Assembly (NCBI RefSeq): GCF_900111025.1
Contig: NZ_FOFN01000001.1
Location: forward strand, 434,001-498,000
Length of the DNA: 64,000 nt
Origin: Hyunsoonleella jejuensis
GTDB lineage: Bacteria; Bacteroidota; Bacteroidia; Flavobacteriales; Flavobacteriaceae
Direction of reading: 5' to 3'
Shown here: positions 53,156 through 61,236 of the stretch, piece by piece
Numbering within the stretch: the first letter of the stretch is position 1
Layout: each line of letters begins with the position of its first letter
Position numbers and translations under genes: made by a program
The notes under the pieces: generated by a model
Database searches by the model: none
Told to the model about the DNA's origin: nothing
The model's input: the letters and a program-made list of their open reading frames with translations, nothing else

Positions 53156-54079
53156 ATGAACTTCTTTTACATCCCATTCATCGTCTTGGGATTAATTATT
53201 TTAATCTCATCATTCTTTATTGTTAAACAACAAACTGCAGCCATAATAGAGCGTTTTGGTAAATTTCAAAGTATTCGTCAATCTGGCTTACAATTAAAAA
53301 TTCCTTTAGTAGACCGTATAGCAGGAAGATTGAGTTTAAAAATTCAACAATTAGATGTTATTATAGAAACCAAAACTCTGGATGATGTTTTTGTTCGCTT
53401 AAAAGTATCTGTGCAATACAAGGTAATACGCGAAAAAGTGTATGATGCATTTTATAAGCTAGATTATCCACATGATCAAATTACATCTTATGTGTTTGAT
53501 GTGGTACGTGCTGAAGTGCCAAAAATGAAGTTGGATGATGTTTTTGTGCGTAAAGATGATATTGCTATTGCCGTAAAAGCCGAATTGAATGATGCGATGA
53601 TGGAATACGGTTATGATATTATTAAAACCCTGGTAACAGATATTGACCCAGACGCGCAAGTAAAAGCAGCCATGAACCGTATTAATGCCTCTGAGCGTGA
53701 AAAAATAGCTGCACAATTTGAAGGAGATGCTGCCAGAATTTTAATAGTGGAAAAAGCAAAGGCAGAAGCAGAAAGCAAGCGTTTACAAGGGCAAGGTATT
53801 GCAGACCAACGTCGTGAGATTGCTCGTGGATTAGAGGAGTCTGTTGAAGTTTTAAATCGCGTTGGAATTAACAGTCAAGAAGCTTCAGCGTTAATTGTTG
53901 TAACCCAGCATTATGATACGTTGCAATCTTTGGGTGAAGAAACTAATAGTAACTTGATTTTATTACCAAATGCACCACAAGCGGGAAGCAATATGCTGAA
54001 TGATATGGTAGCGAGTTTTGCCGCAAGTAACCAAATTGGTGAGGCCATGAAACAAGCTAAAAAGAATCCTCCTAAATAG
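53156..54079 (+). CDS. SPFH/Band-7 (stomatin-like) membrane protein
   Basis: A 307-residue protein with one N-terminal transmembrane helix (residues 3-23, FFYIPFIVLGLIILISSFFIV). The SPFH domain follows (QQTAAIIERFGKFQSIRQSGLQLKIPLVDRI), then a coiled coil (ASEREKIAAQFEGDAARILIVEKAKAEAESKRLQGQGIADQRREIARG). It belongs to the stomatin/prohibitin group that forms membrane-associated ring scaffolds and influences protease or channel function. No NfeD partner gene is adjacent. It ends at a strong terminator and is probably monocistronic. Confidence 0.92.
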   Translation: MNFFYIPFIVLGLIILISSFFIVKQQTAAIIERFGKFQSIRQSGLQLKIPLVDRIAGRLSLKIQQLDVIIETKTLDDVFVRLKVSVQYKVIREKVYDAFYKLDYPHDQITSYVFDVVRAEVPKMKLDDVFVRKDDIAIAVKAELNDAMMEYGYDIIKTLVTDIDPDAQVKAAMNRINASEREKIAAQFEGDAARILIVEKAKAEAESKRLQGQGIADQRREIARGLEESVEVLNRVGINSQEASALIVVTQHYDTLQSLGEETNSNLILLPNAPQAGSNMLNDMVASFAASNQIGEAMKQAKKNPPK

Positions 54080-54101
54080 GTAAATTCTTTTTATTGATAT
54101 T

Positions 54102-54136
54102 AAAAAAACCTCCTAGAAAATCTCGGAGGTTTTTTT
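54102..54136 (+). terminator. Rho-independent terminator of the SPFH gene
   Basis: A 12-bp perfect stem (AAAAAAACCTCC with GGAGGTTTTTTT) around an 11-nt loop, 22 nt after the stop codon. Confidence 0.92.
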
Positions 54137-54147
54137 ATAATTTTTAA

Positions 54148-54179
54148 TTTTAGTTCAAATTCACTTCGTAGAACTAAAA
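54148..54179 (-). terminator. Weak hairpin, possible terminator of the GNAT/FemAB-like gene
   Basis: TTTTAGTTC (54148-54156) and GAACTAAAA (54171-54179) form a 9-bp stem with a 14-nt loop. On the minus strand it lies about 30 nt after the stop at 54209 and is followed by TTAAAAATT. It is AT-rich and not a strong terminator. Confidence 0.4.
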
Positions 54180-54208
54180 AATCAAATATCTTTTATTTAA
54201 GTATTGCT

Positions 54209-55360
54209 TTAGCTAAAAGGATGTCTCTCCTCCCAATCTTGCGAGGGATTCATAAAACGAAATACTTGTTTTAAAATACCGTTAAGAATATTATTTGTAT
54301 GCTTTAAATACATTACCATGGGCTTAGGTTTCGCACCAACAGAACTCTTAATTTCCATAGCGGTTCTGGCATAAATAATTTGCTCAAAACCGTTTTCAAT
54401 GCCAAACTTAGCCATGTCGTAAAGCATATTTAAATATAGCTGATTGGGATATTGGAGTTCCGCATCATACCCTAAAAAATAGGTTTCCAATTGTTTTCCG
54501 TTAAGAATTAAAGTGAAAAAACCAATGAGTTCGTCCTTCAAATAATATCCAAAAACCCTGAATTTGTCACCCAAATGAAGTTTATAAGTGTAAAAATGAT
54601 TTTCAGGCAAAATAAAAGTGTTAAACTTAGCATTGTTCGATACATTAAGATACAAACTATGAAGTAGCCTAGAGTTTGCTTTAATGGCCTCTAAATCCAT
54701 TTCTTTACAAACTATGCTATTTAGCTTCTTTTTAGCACGCTTGTATCGCGTTCTGTACTTTTTGTTCATACACGAGACATAATCCATATTTTTACACCAA
54801 TCTTCCCTAATATTCATTATCATATTGGGTTGAACTGTGGCTTTGTGCAACTTTTCGTGTTTAAAATAAGAATGATGCAACACGATATCATCAACAAAAA
54901 AATCCTTTAGAAGAATGGCTCTAATAGTTTTTCTATCTTGTGTTTTTATAATCTTTTGTAATTCTGATATCCCTTTAAAAATCTCATTATAGAACGCTGT
55001 TACAGTAATATGTTCGGCATCAAAATATAAACCATGTTGCCCTGTGTGTGTTAAGTTGCCAACTACTAAAATGTTTCCCTTAAGCACTTTTGAAATAGTA
55101 TCTTTAAAAAACGTTTTAAGACAAGATACCCGAGTATCTCTAAACATATCTTTTAAATATAATTGCACGCGTTGAATTAACGCCACACCTATTAGGGCTT
55201 CATCCTTAAAAACACCGATATAAAATAAATTTATATTAGAGGGCGAAGCAGCTTCTAAAGCCTTTAAGTAAGATGCACACAAAAGCGCATCATGTGCAAC
55301 CAAAGCATCCCACTGGGAAGGGACCTCATCTATACTCTTGTAAATGTTATACTTTATCAA
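54209..55360 (-). CDS. FemAB/GNAT-like acyltransferase-fold protein
   Basis: A 383-residue protein with the two-lobed acyltransferase layout. The first lobe contains WDALVAHDALLCASYLKALEAA and LFYIGVFKDEALIGVALIQ. A basic linker follows (MNKKYRTRYKRAKKKLNSI), and the second lobe has FRVFGYYLKDELIGFFTLILN, QLYLNMLYDMAKFGIENGFEQIIYARTAME and the closing KPKPMVMYLKHTN. These features are those of peptidogalycan-biosynthesis or BioF2-like GNAT proteins. Donor and acceptor are unknown. The start is TTG at 55360, as no ATG is available nearby. Confidence 0.8.
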   Translation of the reverse strand: MIKYNIYKSIDEVPSQWDALVAHDALLCASYLKALEAASPSNINLFYIGVFKDEALIGVALIQRVQLYLKDMFRDTRVSCLKTFFKDTISKVLKGNILVVGNLTHTGQHGLYFDAEHITVTAFYNEIFKGISELQKIIKTQDRKTIRAILLKDFFVDDIVLHHSYFKHEKLHKATVQPNMIMNIREDWCKNMDYVSCMNKKYRTRYKRAKKKLNSIVCKEMDLEAIKANSRLLHSLYLNVSNNAKFNTFILPENHFYTYKLHLGDKFRVFGYYLKDELIGFFTLILNGKQLETYFLGYDAELQYPNQLYLNMLYDMAKFGIENGFEQIIYARTAMEIKSSVGAKPKPMVMYLKHTNNILNGILKQVFRFMNPSQDWEERHPFS

Positions 55361-55371
55361 TACAAAAAAGA

Positions 55372-55401
55372 AAAGACTGAAAATTACGATTCTCAGTCTT
55401 T
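55372..55401 (-). terminator. Rho-independent terminator of the DUF1761 gene
   Basis: A 9-bp stem (AAAGACTGA with TCAGTCTTT) around a 12-nt loop. On the minus strand it is followed by TCTTTTTTG, about 27 nt after the DUF1761 stop. Confidence 0.85.
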
Positions 55402-55427
55402 AAATATGTTAAAACTTTACAAATTTA

Positions 55428-55910
55428 TTATTGCCATCCACAAATAATAGCGCCCATAATCGCCATAACTACCATCCAATAGCCACTATTAATTAGAATA
55501 TACTTTGCACCTTTACGTTCAAACAGTGCATTTGTACCAAGCACAGGAAGTACAATAAATACCGCTGCAAAAAACCCATGTAGAGCGCCATGGCCAAAAG
55601 TTCTATGCGCTGTACCATAATCGGCCATAAATGCGGTGTAGGAGGGAAGCGCATTTTCAATATCGCCGCCTACCATTCCCATTGCTCCTGTTTGATGAAT
55701 GGTTAACGTTAACATACTCATAGCCAATAAAACAGCAAAGATAAAAGCCATCGCAAATATTTTTCCCATATTAGCGCTTTTCATTTTTTCTTCGGTCATA
55801 TCTGCTACGTTCATCCAGGCAGTTCCAAAAACCTTAGGATTATACCAAACAAAACCAACAACAAGTGCAGAAATTGCAGCAACTAAGATTGCTAAAAAAT
55901 TAATTTCCAT
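55428..55910 (-). CDS. DUF1761 membrane protein
   Basis: A 160-residue protein with four transmembrane helices. The family N-terminus is LAILVAAISALVVGFVWYNPKVFGTAWM, then GKIFAMAFIFAVLLAMSMLTL, FGHGALHGFFAAVFIVLPVLG and a last helix WMVVMAIMGAIICGW. DUF1761 is a widespread family without assigned function. It is single-gene, flanked by glnS on the same strand and its own terminator. Confidence 0.9.
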   Translation of the reverse strand: MEINFLAILVAAISALVVGFVWYNPKVFGTAWMNVADMTEEKMKSANMGKIFAMAFIFAVLLAMSMLTLTIHQTGAMGMVGGDIENALPSYTAFMADYGTAHRTFGHGALHGFFAAVFIVLPVLGTNALFERKGAKYILINSGYWMVVMAIMGAIICGWQ

Positions 55911-55993
55911 GATTTTAAAGTTATAGTTAGTACCTAAATATAATCAAAAAATAAATGCAATTGTTTTTTTAACTTTTTGAAAATCAAGAAAAT

Positions 55994-57988
55994 CTATACT
56001 CTTTTTGCCTCTGTAACCAGCACGTCATTTTTATCCTCTAGCGCCTTTTCTATAAAATTGTTTATGGCTTCGTTCCGTTCCAAACCATTATTTAATAGTA
56101 CGCTTAACGTTAGCACTGTAGCTATACGAGTTCCTACTTTTTTCACCGCTGTACTAAACAACGGCTCCAATTCTTCATAAGTTACATTTTTCGCAAGTTC
56201 TAAAATTTCGGCACGAACATTTTGCTGTTTAGCTTCGGGTAAATTAGTGTACTTTTTTCCTAGTTGCTTAATGCTATCTATCGCCTTCCTTTTGGGTTGA
56301 TGATTTGCAGATTTTTGTGACGGATTGCTAGGTTGGGTTGGTTTTTGTTTTGCCCAAGTATCCCGTAAACCAACTGTTTTATTAAATACCAATGTATCAG
56401 AAGTGGTGTCTTCATCTACATTGAAATAACCCAATCTTTGAAATTGATAACGGTCACCAACGTTAGCATCTGCAAGGCTTGGCTCCACAAAAGCTGTTAT
56501 TGTTTTTAAGGAATTCGGATTTAAGAATTCCATAAAATCTTTATCCTGATGGCTGTCTGGTGCTTCGTCCATAAACAGTCTATCGTACTCTCTAACCTCG
56601 GCCTTTATAGCATGTTGAATAGACACCCAATGCAGCGTGCCTTTTACTCTTCTATCTGTGTCTTCTGAATATGTACAATGTATCTCTATAACTTCTCCTT
56701 TGGCATCCTTAACAACACTTTCGGCTTTAATTATGTAGGCGTTTTTCAACCTAACTTCTCCACCTAATTTTAATCTAAAAAACTTATTGCTTGCTTCTTC
56801 TTTAAAATCTTCTTTTTCAATATACAATTCCTTCGAAAACGGCACTTTTCTGTAACCTGCACTTTCGTCTTCCTGATTGTTTTCAGCATCCATCCATTCT
56901 ACTTTATCTTCAGGATAATTTGTTATTACCAACTTTACAGGGTTTAATACAGCCATAACACGAGGCGCTGTTTTGTTTAAATCCTCACGTATACAAAATT
57001 CCAACAGCGATACGTCTATCACATTATCGCGTTTTGCTACACCAACCGTTTCTACAAACTTTCTTAATGCTGCTGGGGTATAACCTCTGCGTCTTAGTCC
57101 GGAGATTGTGGGCATTCTTGGGTCATCCCAACCTTTTACGATACCATCTTCAACTAATTTAAGCAACTTACGCTTGCTCATAATGGTATAGCTTAAGTTT
57201 AAACGTGCAAATTCGCGTTGTTTTGGCCTAAGTTTGTTTGGGTCTGCAACTTGGTCTAAAAACCAATCGTAAAGCTCTCTGTGGGGTTTAAATTCCAAGG
57301 AACATAAAGAGTGTGATATCTGCTCTATGTAATCACTCTCACCGTGTGTCCAATCGTACATAGGGTAAATGCACCAATCACTTCCTGTTCTATGGTGTTC
57401 TTTTTTTACAACACGATACATTATTGGGTCGCGCATTAACATATTCGGGTGTTGCATATCAATTTTTGCACGCAAAATATGTTCTCCTTCATCAAATTCA
57501 CCATTTTTCATGCGGTTGAACAAATCAAGATTTTCGTTAACCGTTCTATTTCGGTAAGGACTATCTACTCCTGGTTCTGTTGGTGTGCCTTTTTGTTCAG
57601 CCATGGCTTCACTAGACTGGGAATCTACATAGGCTTTTCCATTTTTTATGAGCATAATGGCCCAATCATAAAGCTGCTGAAAATAATCTGAAGAGAATAA
57701 AACTTTGTCCCACTTGTAACCCAACCAAGCAATGTCGCGCTTTATAGCATCAACATACTCCTGTTCTTCCTTTGCTGGGTTTGTATCATCAAAACGCAGG
57801 TTCACAGGGGCATTGTAATATTCGCCCAAACCAAAACTGATACCTATGGCCTTAGTATGCCCAATGTGCAAATAGCCATTAGGTTCTGGTGGAAACCTAA
57901 AACGCAAATCGTTTTTAGACATTCCATTCGCCAAATCATCCTCTATAATTTGCTCTATAAAATTGAGTGATTTTCTTTCTTCAGACAT
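55994..57988 (-). CDS. glnS: Glutaminyl-tRNA synthetase with C-terminal extension
   Basis: A 664-residue class I synthetase for tRNA-Gln. The HIGH region is RFPPEPNGYLHIGHTKAIGISF (about 29-50) and the KMSKS variant is YTIMSKRKLLKLVEDG (about 265-280), with MYDWTHGESDYIEQISHSLC between. The anticodon-binding beta-barrels end near 545 (LVFNKTVGLRDTWAK). A Pro/Ser/Gln linker and about 90 extra residues follow (QQNVRAEILELAKNVTYEELEPLF), making it longer than E. coli GlnS (about 554). The extension is helical and may bind tRNA. Confidence 0.96.
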   Translation of the reverse strand: MSEERKSLNFIEQIIEDDLANGMSKNDLRFRFPPEPNGYLHIGHTKAIGISFGLGEYYNAPVNLRFDDTNPAKEEQEYVDAIKRDIAWLGYKWDKVLFSSDYFQQLYDWAIMLIKNGKAYVDSQSSEAMAEQKGTPTEPGVDSPYRNRTVNENLDLFNRMKNGEFDEGEHILRAKIDMQHPNMLMRDPIMYRVVKKEHHRTGSDWCIYPMYDWTHGESDYIEQISHSLCSLEFKPHRELYDWFLDQVADPNKLRPKQREFARLNLSYTIMSKRKLLKLVEDGIVKGWDDPRMPTISGLRRRGYTPAALRKFVETVGVAKRDNVIDVSLLEFCIREDLNKTAPRVMAVLNPVKLVITNYPEDKVEWMDAENNQEDESAGYRKVPFSKELYIEKEDFKEEASNKFFRLKLGGEVRLKNAYIIKAESVVKDAKGEVIEIHCTYSEDTDRRVKGTLHWVSIQHAIKAEVREYDRLFMDEAPDSHQDKDFMEFLNPNSLKTITAFVEPSLADANVGDRYQFQRLGYFNVDEDTTSDTLVFNKTVGLRDTWAKQKPTQPSNPSQKSANHQPKRKAIDSIKQLGKKYTNLPEAKQQNVRAEILELAKNVTYEELEPLFSTAVKKVGTRIATVLTLSVLLNNGLERNEAINNFIEKALEDKNDVLVTEAKRV

Positions 57989-58007
57989 AAACTCCGATAC
58001 AATTATT

Positions 58008-58025
58008 AGTTTCTAACTAGAAACT
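58008..58025. promoter_or_regulatory. 18-bp palindrome in the glnS leader
   Basis: AGTTTCTA, AC, TAGAAACT form a perfect palindrome with a 2-bp centre between the glnS -7 box (58038-58045) and its ATG (57988). It could be a regulator operator; as RNA it would form only a short hairpin because the loop is too small for full pairing. Confidence 0.5.
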
Positions 58026-58037
58026 CCATATATTAAA

Positions 58038-58045
58038 CAAAAATA
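58038..58045 (-). promoter_or_regulatory. Candidate -7 box for glnS
   Basis: On the minus strand TATTTTTG matches TAnnTTTG, giving a leader of about 45 nt that includes the palindrome at 58008. Confidence 0.5.
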
Positions 58046-58087
58046 TGGGCAAAATTAGGTAATTTTAGCGACTTAAAATCTGTTATA

Positions 58088-58450
58088 ATGGGAATTATAA
58101 AAGTTTCGAATATTCGAGTATTTGCGCATCATGGCTGCCTTAAGGAGGAAACAAAAATAGGAAGTGAGTATCGTGTAGATTTAAAGGTTTCGGCCGATTT
58201 ACAGACCTCCGCAAAAACTGATATGTTAGAGGATACAGTGGATTATGTTTTTTTAAACAAGGTGATTAAAGAGGAAATGGACAAACCTTCTAAATTATTG
58301 GAAACTGTTTCTAGAAGAATTCTAGATCGTATTTTTAACGAAGACGAACTGGTAAAAAAAGCAACTGTAAGTATTAGCAAGATAAATCCTCCGATAGGTG
58401 GAGATGTTGAAAAAGTTACTGTAAAGATGACGGATAAACGTAAAAAGTAA
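58088..58450 (+). CDS. folB: Dihydroneopterin aldolase
   Basis: A 120-residue protein that cleaves 7,8-dihydroneopterin to 6-hydroxymethyl-dihydropterin in folate synthesis. It shows IKVSNIRVFAHHGCLKEETKIGSEYRVDLKV (with the GCLKEE active-site loop), DTVDYVFLNKVIKEEM, the substrate Glu region LLETVSRRILDRI and SISKINPPIGGDVEKVTV with the catalytic Lys. Length is typical. It lies upstream of tRNA-Cys on the same strand, divergent from glnS. Confidence 0.95.
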   Translation: MGIIKVSNIRVFAHHGCLKEETKIGSEYRVDLKVSADLQTSAKTDMLEDTVDYVFLNKVIKEEMDKPSKLLETVSRRILDRIFNEDELVKKATVSISKINPPIGGDVEKVTVKMTDKRKK

Positions 58451-58480
58451 TTTTATATAAGTAAAAGTCCTAATTTTTTT

Positions 58481-58488
58481 TACATTTG
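58481..58488 (+). promoter_or_regulatory. Candidate -7 box for tRNA-Cys
   Basis: TACATTTG matches TAnnTTTG, 12 nt before the first base of the tRNA. Confidence 0.5.
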
Positions 58489-58500
58489 CAGCATCAATTA

Positions 58501-58572
58501 GGCGTCGTGGCCGAGTGGCTTAGGCACAGGTCTGCAAAACCTGCTACAGCGGTTCGATTCCGCTCGACGCCT
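58501..58572 (+). tRNA. tRNA-Cys (GCA)
   Basis: A complete cloverleaf. The acceptor stem pairs GGCGTCG with CGACGCC and the discriminator is U. The D arm is GCC/GGC. The anticodon stem CAGGT/ACCTG encloses the loop CTGCAAA with anticodon GCA. The T arm AGCGG/CCGCT encloses TTCGATT. The CCA end is not encoded; a terminator follows at once. Confidence 0.97.
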
Positions 58573-58576
58573 CAAA

Positions 58577-58606
58577 AAAAAAGAGATACATGTGTATCTC
58601 TTTTTT
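58577..58606. terminator. Bidirectional terminator between tRNA-Cys and the LysE-type gene
   Basis: AAAAAAGAGATACA (58577-58590) and TGTATCTCTTTTTT (58593-58606) pair almost end to end. The T-run at the end serves the tRNA and the A-run at the start gives a U tract for the minus-strand gene. Confidence 0.9.
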
Positions 58607-59285
58607 ATTTTATTGGATTCACTTTGTCGAACTGTTCTTTTATAAGTTCTTTTTCTTCTGGAAAAAACCCTTGAACCAATAATAAAACCCCAAAACCTAG
58701 AATTACTAATGCAATTAATTTTTTTGTTTTGAATATTAGCCTAGGGGTTAGCTTGTTTTTAAGCTTTTTTGCCACAACAATTTTTATAAGATCTACTAAA
58801 AAATAAACCAAGAGAATAGTAAAGAGAAAAGCAACAACACCATTTTCTGATTCTGTTATAGTATTGGCCAATACTATAAATGCCACCCAACCCAGCAGTA
58901 CACCAATATTAATAAAATTTAATAAAAAGCCTTTTAAGAACAACTTCCCGTAACCTTTTTTAATTTCTACTTTATGATATTCCCTTACTATAGAGCGAAA
59001 GGATTTCGATGTTTTTATAAACGAAATTAGGCCATATGCCACCAAAAGTACGCCTCCAAAAATCAAAAAATTAGGGTCGTCTTTTATTTTATCTAATAGT
59101 TTATTGGTACTGAAAAACGCCACAATAATAAATAGAATATCAGCTAAAATAACGCCGCAGTCAAAAATCAATGCGCTTTTAAAACCCTTGGTGGCACTGG
59201 TTTCTAGGAGTACAAAAAATACAGGGCCTATTGTAAAGGCCAAAATTATACCAAAAGGTATTGCGGCAATTATATCGTCTAACAT
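58605..59285 (-). CDS. LysE-family transporter
   Basis: A 226-residue inner-membrane protein with about six helices. The family N-terminus is IPFGIILAFTIGPVFFVLLETSATKGFKSALIFDCGVILADILFI, and FLLNFINIGVLLGWVAF carries the conserved Asn/Pro-type region. LysE proteins export amino acids or related solutes. The frame extends to 59345, adding 20 residues, but ATG at 59285 (MLDDIIAAIPFG) gives the usual short N-terminus. The substrate is unknown. Confidence 0.88.
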   Translation of the reverse strand: MLDDIIAAIPFGIILAFTIGPVFFVLLETSATKGFKSALIFDCGVILADILFIIVAFFSTNKLLDKIKDDPNFLIFGGVLLVAYGLISFIKTSKSFRSIVREYHKVEIKKGYGKLFLKGFLLNFINIGVLLGWVAFIVLANTITESENGVVAFLFTILLVYFLVDLIKIVVAKKLKNKLTPRLIFKTKKLIALVILGFGVLLLVQGFFPEEKELIKEQFDKVNPIK

Positions 59286-59363
59286 GTAATTTAAAAATTG
59301 CCCTACAAAGTAAAGAAATATTTTATAACCACTGTTTACCGCCAATCAATTAAGCACATAAAA

Positions 59364-59389
59364 AAAGCGCACCAAATATGGTGCACTTT
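59364..59389 (-). terminator. Terminator of the T9SS-sorted protein gene
   Basis: AAAGCGCACCA pairs with TGGTGCACTTT (one C-A mismatch) around a 4-nt loop. On the minus strand it is followed by TTT, about 28 nt after the stop at 59417. Confidence 0.75.
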
Positions 59390-59416
59390 AATTATCTAAT
59401 ACGTTTTTGTATTCTA

Positions 59417-60892
59417 TTATTGCTTTACAAGCTTAACACTACTAGTACCAGAAACAGTTTCAATTTTTGCAAAATAGATTCCTTTCATAAGAGAGGCTCC
59501 ATCTATCTTGGTCTCAATGGTATTTGGAGATAACATCATTACATTTTTCCCTAAAACATCATAAACTTTAATATTTGTAATTTTAGTATTTTGTGCTTTA
59601 ATAGTCCAGCTTTCTTGTGTTGGGTTGGGGTAAACTGAAAATGATGTTGATTCAAAATCGTCTACACCTAAAACATTTGAAGTGCTAAAGTATATATTAT
59701 CAAAATAGATTGTGCCTCCATCACTAGTAAATTTGGTTTCCTTAATATCTGTTCCATCCCATGTACCATTAGTTAAAGCCGCATAATTTGCAAAGTCAGA
59801 TAAAGGAATGAAAACACTTGTCCAAGCACCAAGAACTAAAGGTTCGTCCTGTCCAGAAGGCGCTGGACCAAATCTATACCTTGGTTCTTCACCGCTTCCA
59901 CAACAGATAGTCGCGGACAATGAATCATCTATTAAAAAAAATTCAAACCATGTACCTGAAACGGCATAATAGTCTAAATGCACATAGGTATATGCTGTAG
60001 TTACATCAATTGGAGTCCAGCCTGAACCAAAAAAATCTAAATTGGCTAGCTTACCTACTTTATTTCCACTAAGTGTTTCTTCGCTAATAGTAACGCCTCC
60101 GTTAAACGCGGTAAAGTTAAACCCTGGTAAGTCAGATTCGCCAACAGCTGATAATCCGCTATAAGCATACAAGTCTGTACCCGTAGAGGCAAGCTCCGAT
60201 GGTGCATCTGTAGGGTCTTCAATACATGCGCTACAGTCGGGACCTCCACAATCAACACCAGTCTCGTCTCCATTCATAAGACCATCATCACATGTCGGTT
60301 CCGCGGGCGCGCCTCCAGTAACGACAATGTTATCCACAAGAAAAGTTCCTCCAGCCCCAACAAAAGCTCCAGCCGCCATATTAAAGTAAAAATATAATTC
60401 CGTTCCAGCATTATTAAATTCAGCTGGATTAGGCGTCATGTCAAAAGTTAGAGGAATCCATCCACCGCCTACGGCAACATCATTTTGAACGTTGTTGTGT
60501 GTTACAACAACTACACCTCCACCAACTTTAGAAACCTGAGTTTCAAATACTAAATTAGTACCAGTAAGGGCGGCATCAATTTTGACGTCCATCGATATAC
60601 TCACGCTTCCAGAAGTACCAAAATCAAATGATGCATTATTATAGCGAAATATGTAAGCTCGCCCTGCAACATCAGAAGTATTAATACCTGATAATAAAGT
60701 TGCACCCGTAGGGTTTCCATTTGCATCGAAAGCAATATTGACTTCCGACGGATTTGAAGCAGCATCTGCAATTGGTGTCCAAACAGATTCTGAACCAGCT
60801 GCATCAAAAGACAGATTTAGCAATTCTGTTTGAGAAAAACCCAATGAAAAGCTCAAAAAAGTTAACAATAATAAAGTAATTTTTTTCATCAT
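59417..60892 (-). CDS. Secreted protein with T9SS type A sorting domain and two carbohydrate-binding-like regions
   Basis: A 491-residue exported protein. After the signal peptide (MMKKITLLLLTFLSFSLGFSQ) comes a jelly-roll-like region (about 22-195, SLSFDAAG to GGTFLVDNIVV). A Cys-rich hinge (TCDDGLMNGDETGVDCGGPD, then CSAC) leads to a second similar region (about 235-405, ending GGTIYFDNIYFST). The C-terminal Por sorting domain (FSVYPNPTQESWTIKA, ending MKGIYFAKIETVSGTSSVKLVKQ) targets it to the cell surface through type IX secretion. It is likely a glycan-binding protein. It follows the FG-GAP protein gene in the same direction. Confidence 0.88.
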   Translation of the reverse strand: MMKKITLLLLTFLSFSLGFSQTELLNLSFDAAGSESVWTPIADAASNPSEVNIAFDANGNPTGATLLSGINTSDVAGRAYIFRYNNASFDFGTSGSVSISMDVKIDAALTGTNLVFETQVSKVGGGVVVVTHNNVQNDVAVGGGWIPLTFDMTPNPAEFNNAGTELYFYFNMAAGAFVGAGGTFLVDNIVVTGGAPAEPTCDDGLMNGDETGVDCGGPDCSACIEDPTDAPSELASTGTDLYAYSGLSAVGESDLPGFNFTAFNGGVTISEETLSGNKVGKLANLDFFGSGWTPIDVTTAYTYVHLDYYAVSGTWFEFFLIDDSLSATICCGSGEEPRYRFGPAPSGQDEPLVLGAWTSVFIPLSDFANYAALTNGTWDGTDIKETKFTSDGGTIYFDNIYFSTSNVLGVDDFESTSFSVYPNPTQESWTIKAQNTKITNIKVYDVLGKNVMMLSPNTIETKIDGASLMKGIYFAKIETVSGTSSVKLVKQ

Positions 60893-60941
60893 AATTTTGT
60901 TTTGATTAATTAATAATTATCTTAAAAGTTTAGTAGTTTCT

Positions 60942-60949
60942 CAAAGTTA
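60942..60949 (-). promoter_or_regulatory. Candidate -7 box for the T9SS-sorted protein gene
   Basis: On the minus strand TAACTTTG matches TAnnTTTG, 50 nt before the ATG at 60892. Confidence 0.45.
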
Positions 60950-61110
60950 AACCTCATTTATTGATAAAGTGGTATTTGACACCCCTACAATAAGTATACA
61001 ATCTAGAAAAAACATATTCTGGTTTAACAAAAACAAAAAAGACACTGTTTAATGGTGTTTAGCGTGTTTCTAATCATCTCTAGCACGTATGAACTAGTTT
61101 TAAAACTCAG

Positions 61111-61139
61111 TAATGTTGTGGTAATGTTGTGGTAATGTT
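61111..61139. repeat. 11-bp direct repeat, 2.6 copies
   Basis: TAATGTTGTGG at 61111-61121 and 61122-61132, then a partial TAATGTT to 61139. It lies about 160-190 bp upstream of the candidate promoter of the T9SS gene and could be a regulator site or a replication-slippage duplication. Confidence 0.8.
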
Positions 61140-61236
61140 TTCAATTAGAAACACCATTCAATTAAAATGATAAGATTGATTGTGATTTTTAAAGAAAGAA
61201 AGGCTTAAAAATTGTATGTAAGTTTCAGATAAACAA

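Larger units (their letters stand above)
60893..61236. other. 344-bp gene-free interval between the FG-GAP and T9SS genes
   Basis: No coding frame of note. It holds a candidate minus-strand -7 box (60942-60949), an 11-bp direct repeat (61111-61139) and otherwise AT-rich DNA. The length and the promoter suggest that the T9SS gene is transcribed separately from the FG-GAP gene. Confidence 0.55.
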
